Shown here: one piece after another, positions 63,922-64,000 of the stretch
Layout of the letters: each line of letters begins with the position of its first letter
How positions within the stretch are numbered: position 1 is the stretch's first letter
Source of the DNA: Miltochrista miniata
Lineage: Eukaryota; Arthropoda; Insecta; Lepidoptera; Erebidae
Direction of reading: 5' to 3'
DNA: 64,000 nucleotides
Assembly (NCBI GenBank): GCA_933228765.1
Contig: OW121760.1
Coordinates: forward strand, 28,086,314-28,150,313
Made by a program: the position numbers and the translations under genes
Notes under the pieces: model-generated
The model's input: only the letters and a program-made list of their open reading frames with translations
The model's database searches: none
What the model was told of the DNA's origin: nothing

Positions 63922-64000
63922 TCACATATTGCATAACAACCTGGGGTGGTGCTGGAAGTTCAGTCCTTCTCCCGCTAGAACGTTCTCAACGAGCACTATT
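63922..64000 (+). pseudogene. LINE copy B ORF2, continuation after the DNA transposon
   Basis: The frame reads TYCITTWGGAGSSVLLPLE up to the right edge, matching the conserved Y.i..WG....l..l...Q...lR block after the RT thumb. Confidence 0.7.

Larger units (their letters stand above)
59480..64000 (+). mobile_element. LINE copy B, same family as copy A, rearranged
   Basis: ORF1, endonuclease and the last part of RT are in normal order on the plus strand and run off the right edge. The RT core is deleted at a 54-bp palindrome (62273-62401), and a DNA transposon (62573-63918) splits the RT thumb region. Confidence 0.8.

Overview
This 64 kb window is eukaryotic and almost certainly from the nuclear genome of a moth or butterfly. 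It is AT-rich, carries interspersed repeat tails typical of Lepidoptera (for example 4568-4795, 7213-7710 and 25020-25410), and combines transposon families common there: BEL/Pao, CsRn1-like Ty3/Gypsy, R1-like and CR1/Jockey-like LINEs, Tc1, a Helentron, and a Harbinger fragment. I found no intact single-copy host gene, tRNA, rRNA or CRISPR array. Almost every long open frame belongs to a mobile element or a decayed transposase-like gene. The window reads as a graveyard of nested insertions, and in many cases the insertion order can be recovered from target-site duplications (TSDs).

Layout. 1-1990: a minus-strand LINE (copy A) running off the left edge. 1981-6299: two decayed genes of an insect DDE-like family (DUF7869 type, family name from memory) with a Harbinger transposase fragment between them. 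7774-14650: a BEL/Pao gag fragment split by a 6.1 kb non-coding LTR element (7921-14045; two identical 174-bp LTRs; TSD CCTTT) that contains a minisatellite. 14670-16545: an unclassified terminal-inverted-repeat element. 17668-35363: a minus-strand Helentron (spliced 5' end, Rep domains, Pif1-like helicase, AP-type endonuclease) broken up by a 4.9 kb minus-strand non-coding LTR element (19448-24376; TSD AAGT), a Tc1 element (29567-31371), an R1-like LINE tail (31418-32482) and another LINE tail (32961-34132).

36303-41200: a decayed BEL/Pao endogenous-retrovirus-like element with an env of baculovirus-F type. 41215-59147: a second BEL/Pao pol, interrupted by a CsRn1-like Gypsy element (41368-55988; two identical 224-bp LTRs; TSD GTTT). 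That Gypsy element is itself interrupted by a minus-strand R1-like LINE (43772-53326, TSD of 13 bp), which contains a plus-strand CR1-like LINE (about 44263-49075). 59480-64000: a second LINE (copy B) of the same family as copy A, with its reverse-transcriptase core deleted at a 54-bp palindrome and its C-terminal part interrupted by a DNA transposon (62573-63918, TSD TTA).

The genes do not form a pathway. Three LTR elements show the same paradox: their LTRs are identical or nearly so, implying recent insertion, yet their interiors are non-coding or broken, which points to mobilisation by proteins supplied from elsewhere. The most novel-looking items are a small N-myristoylation/transmembrane-type reading frame between pol and the 3' LTR of the Gypsy element, a tandem array of hairpin units and a six-copy LTR motif in the minus-strand LTR element, and the spliced, multiply interrupted Helentron.
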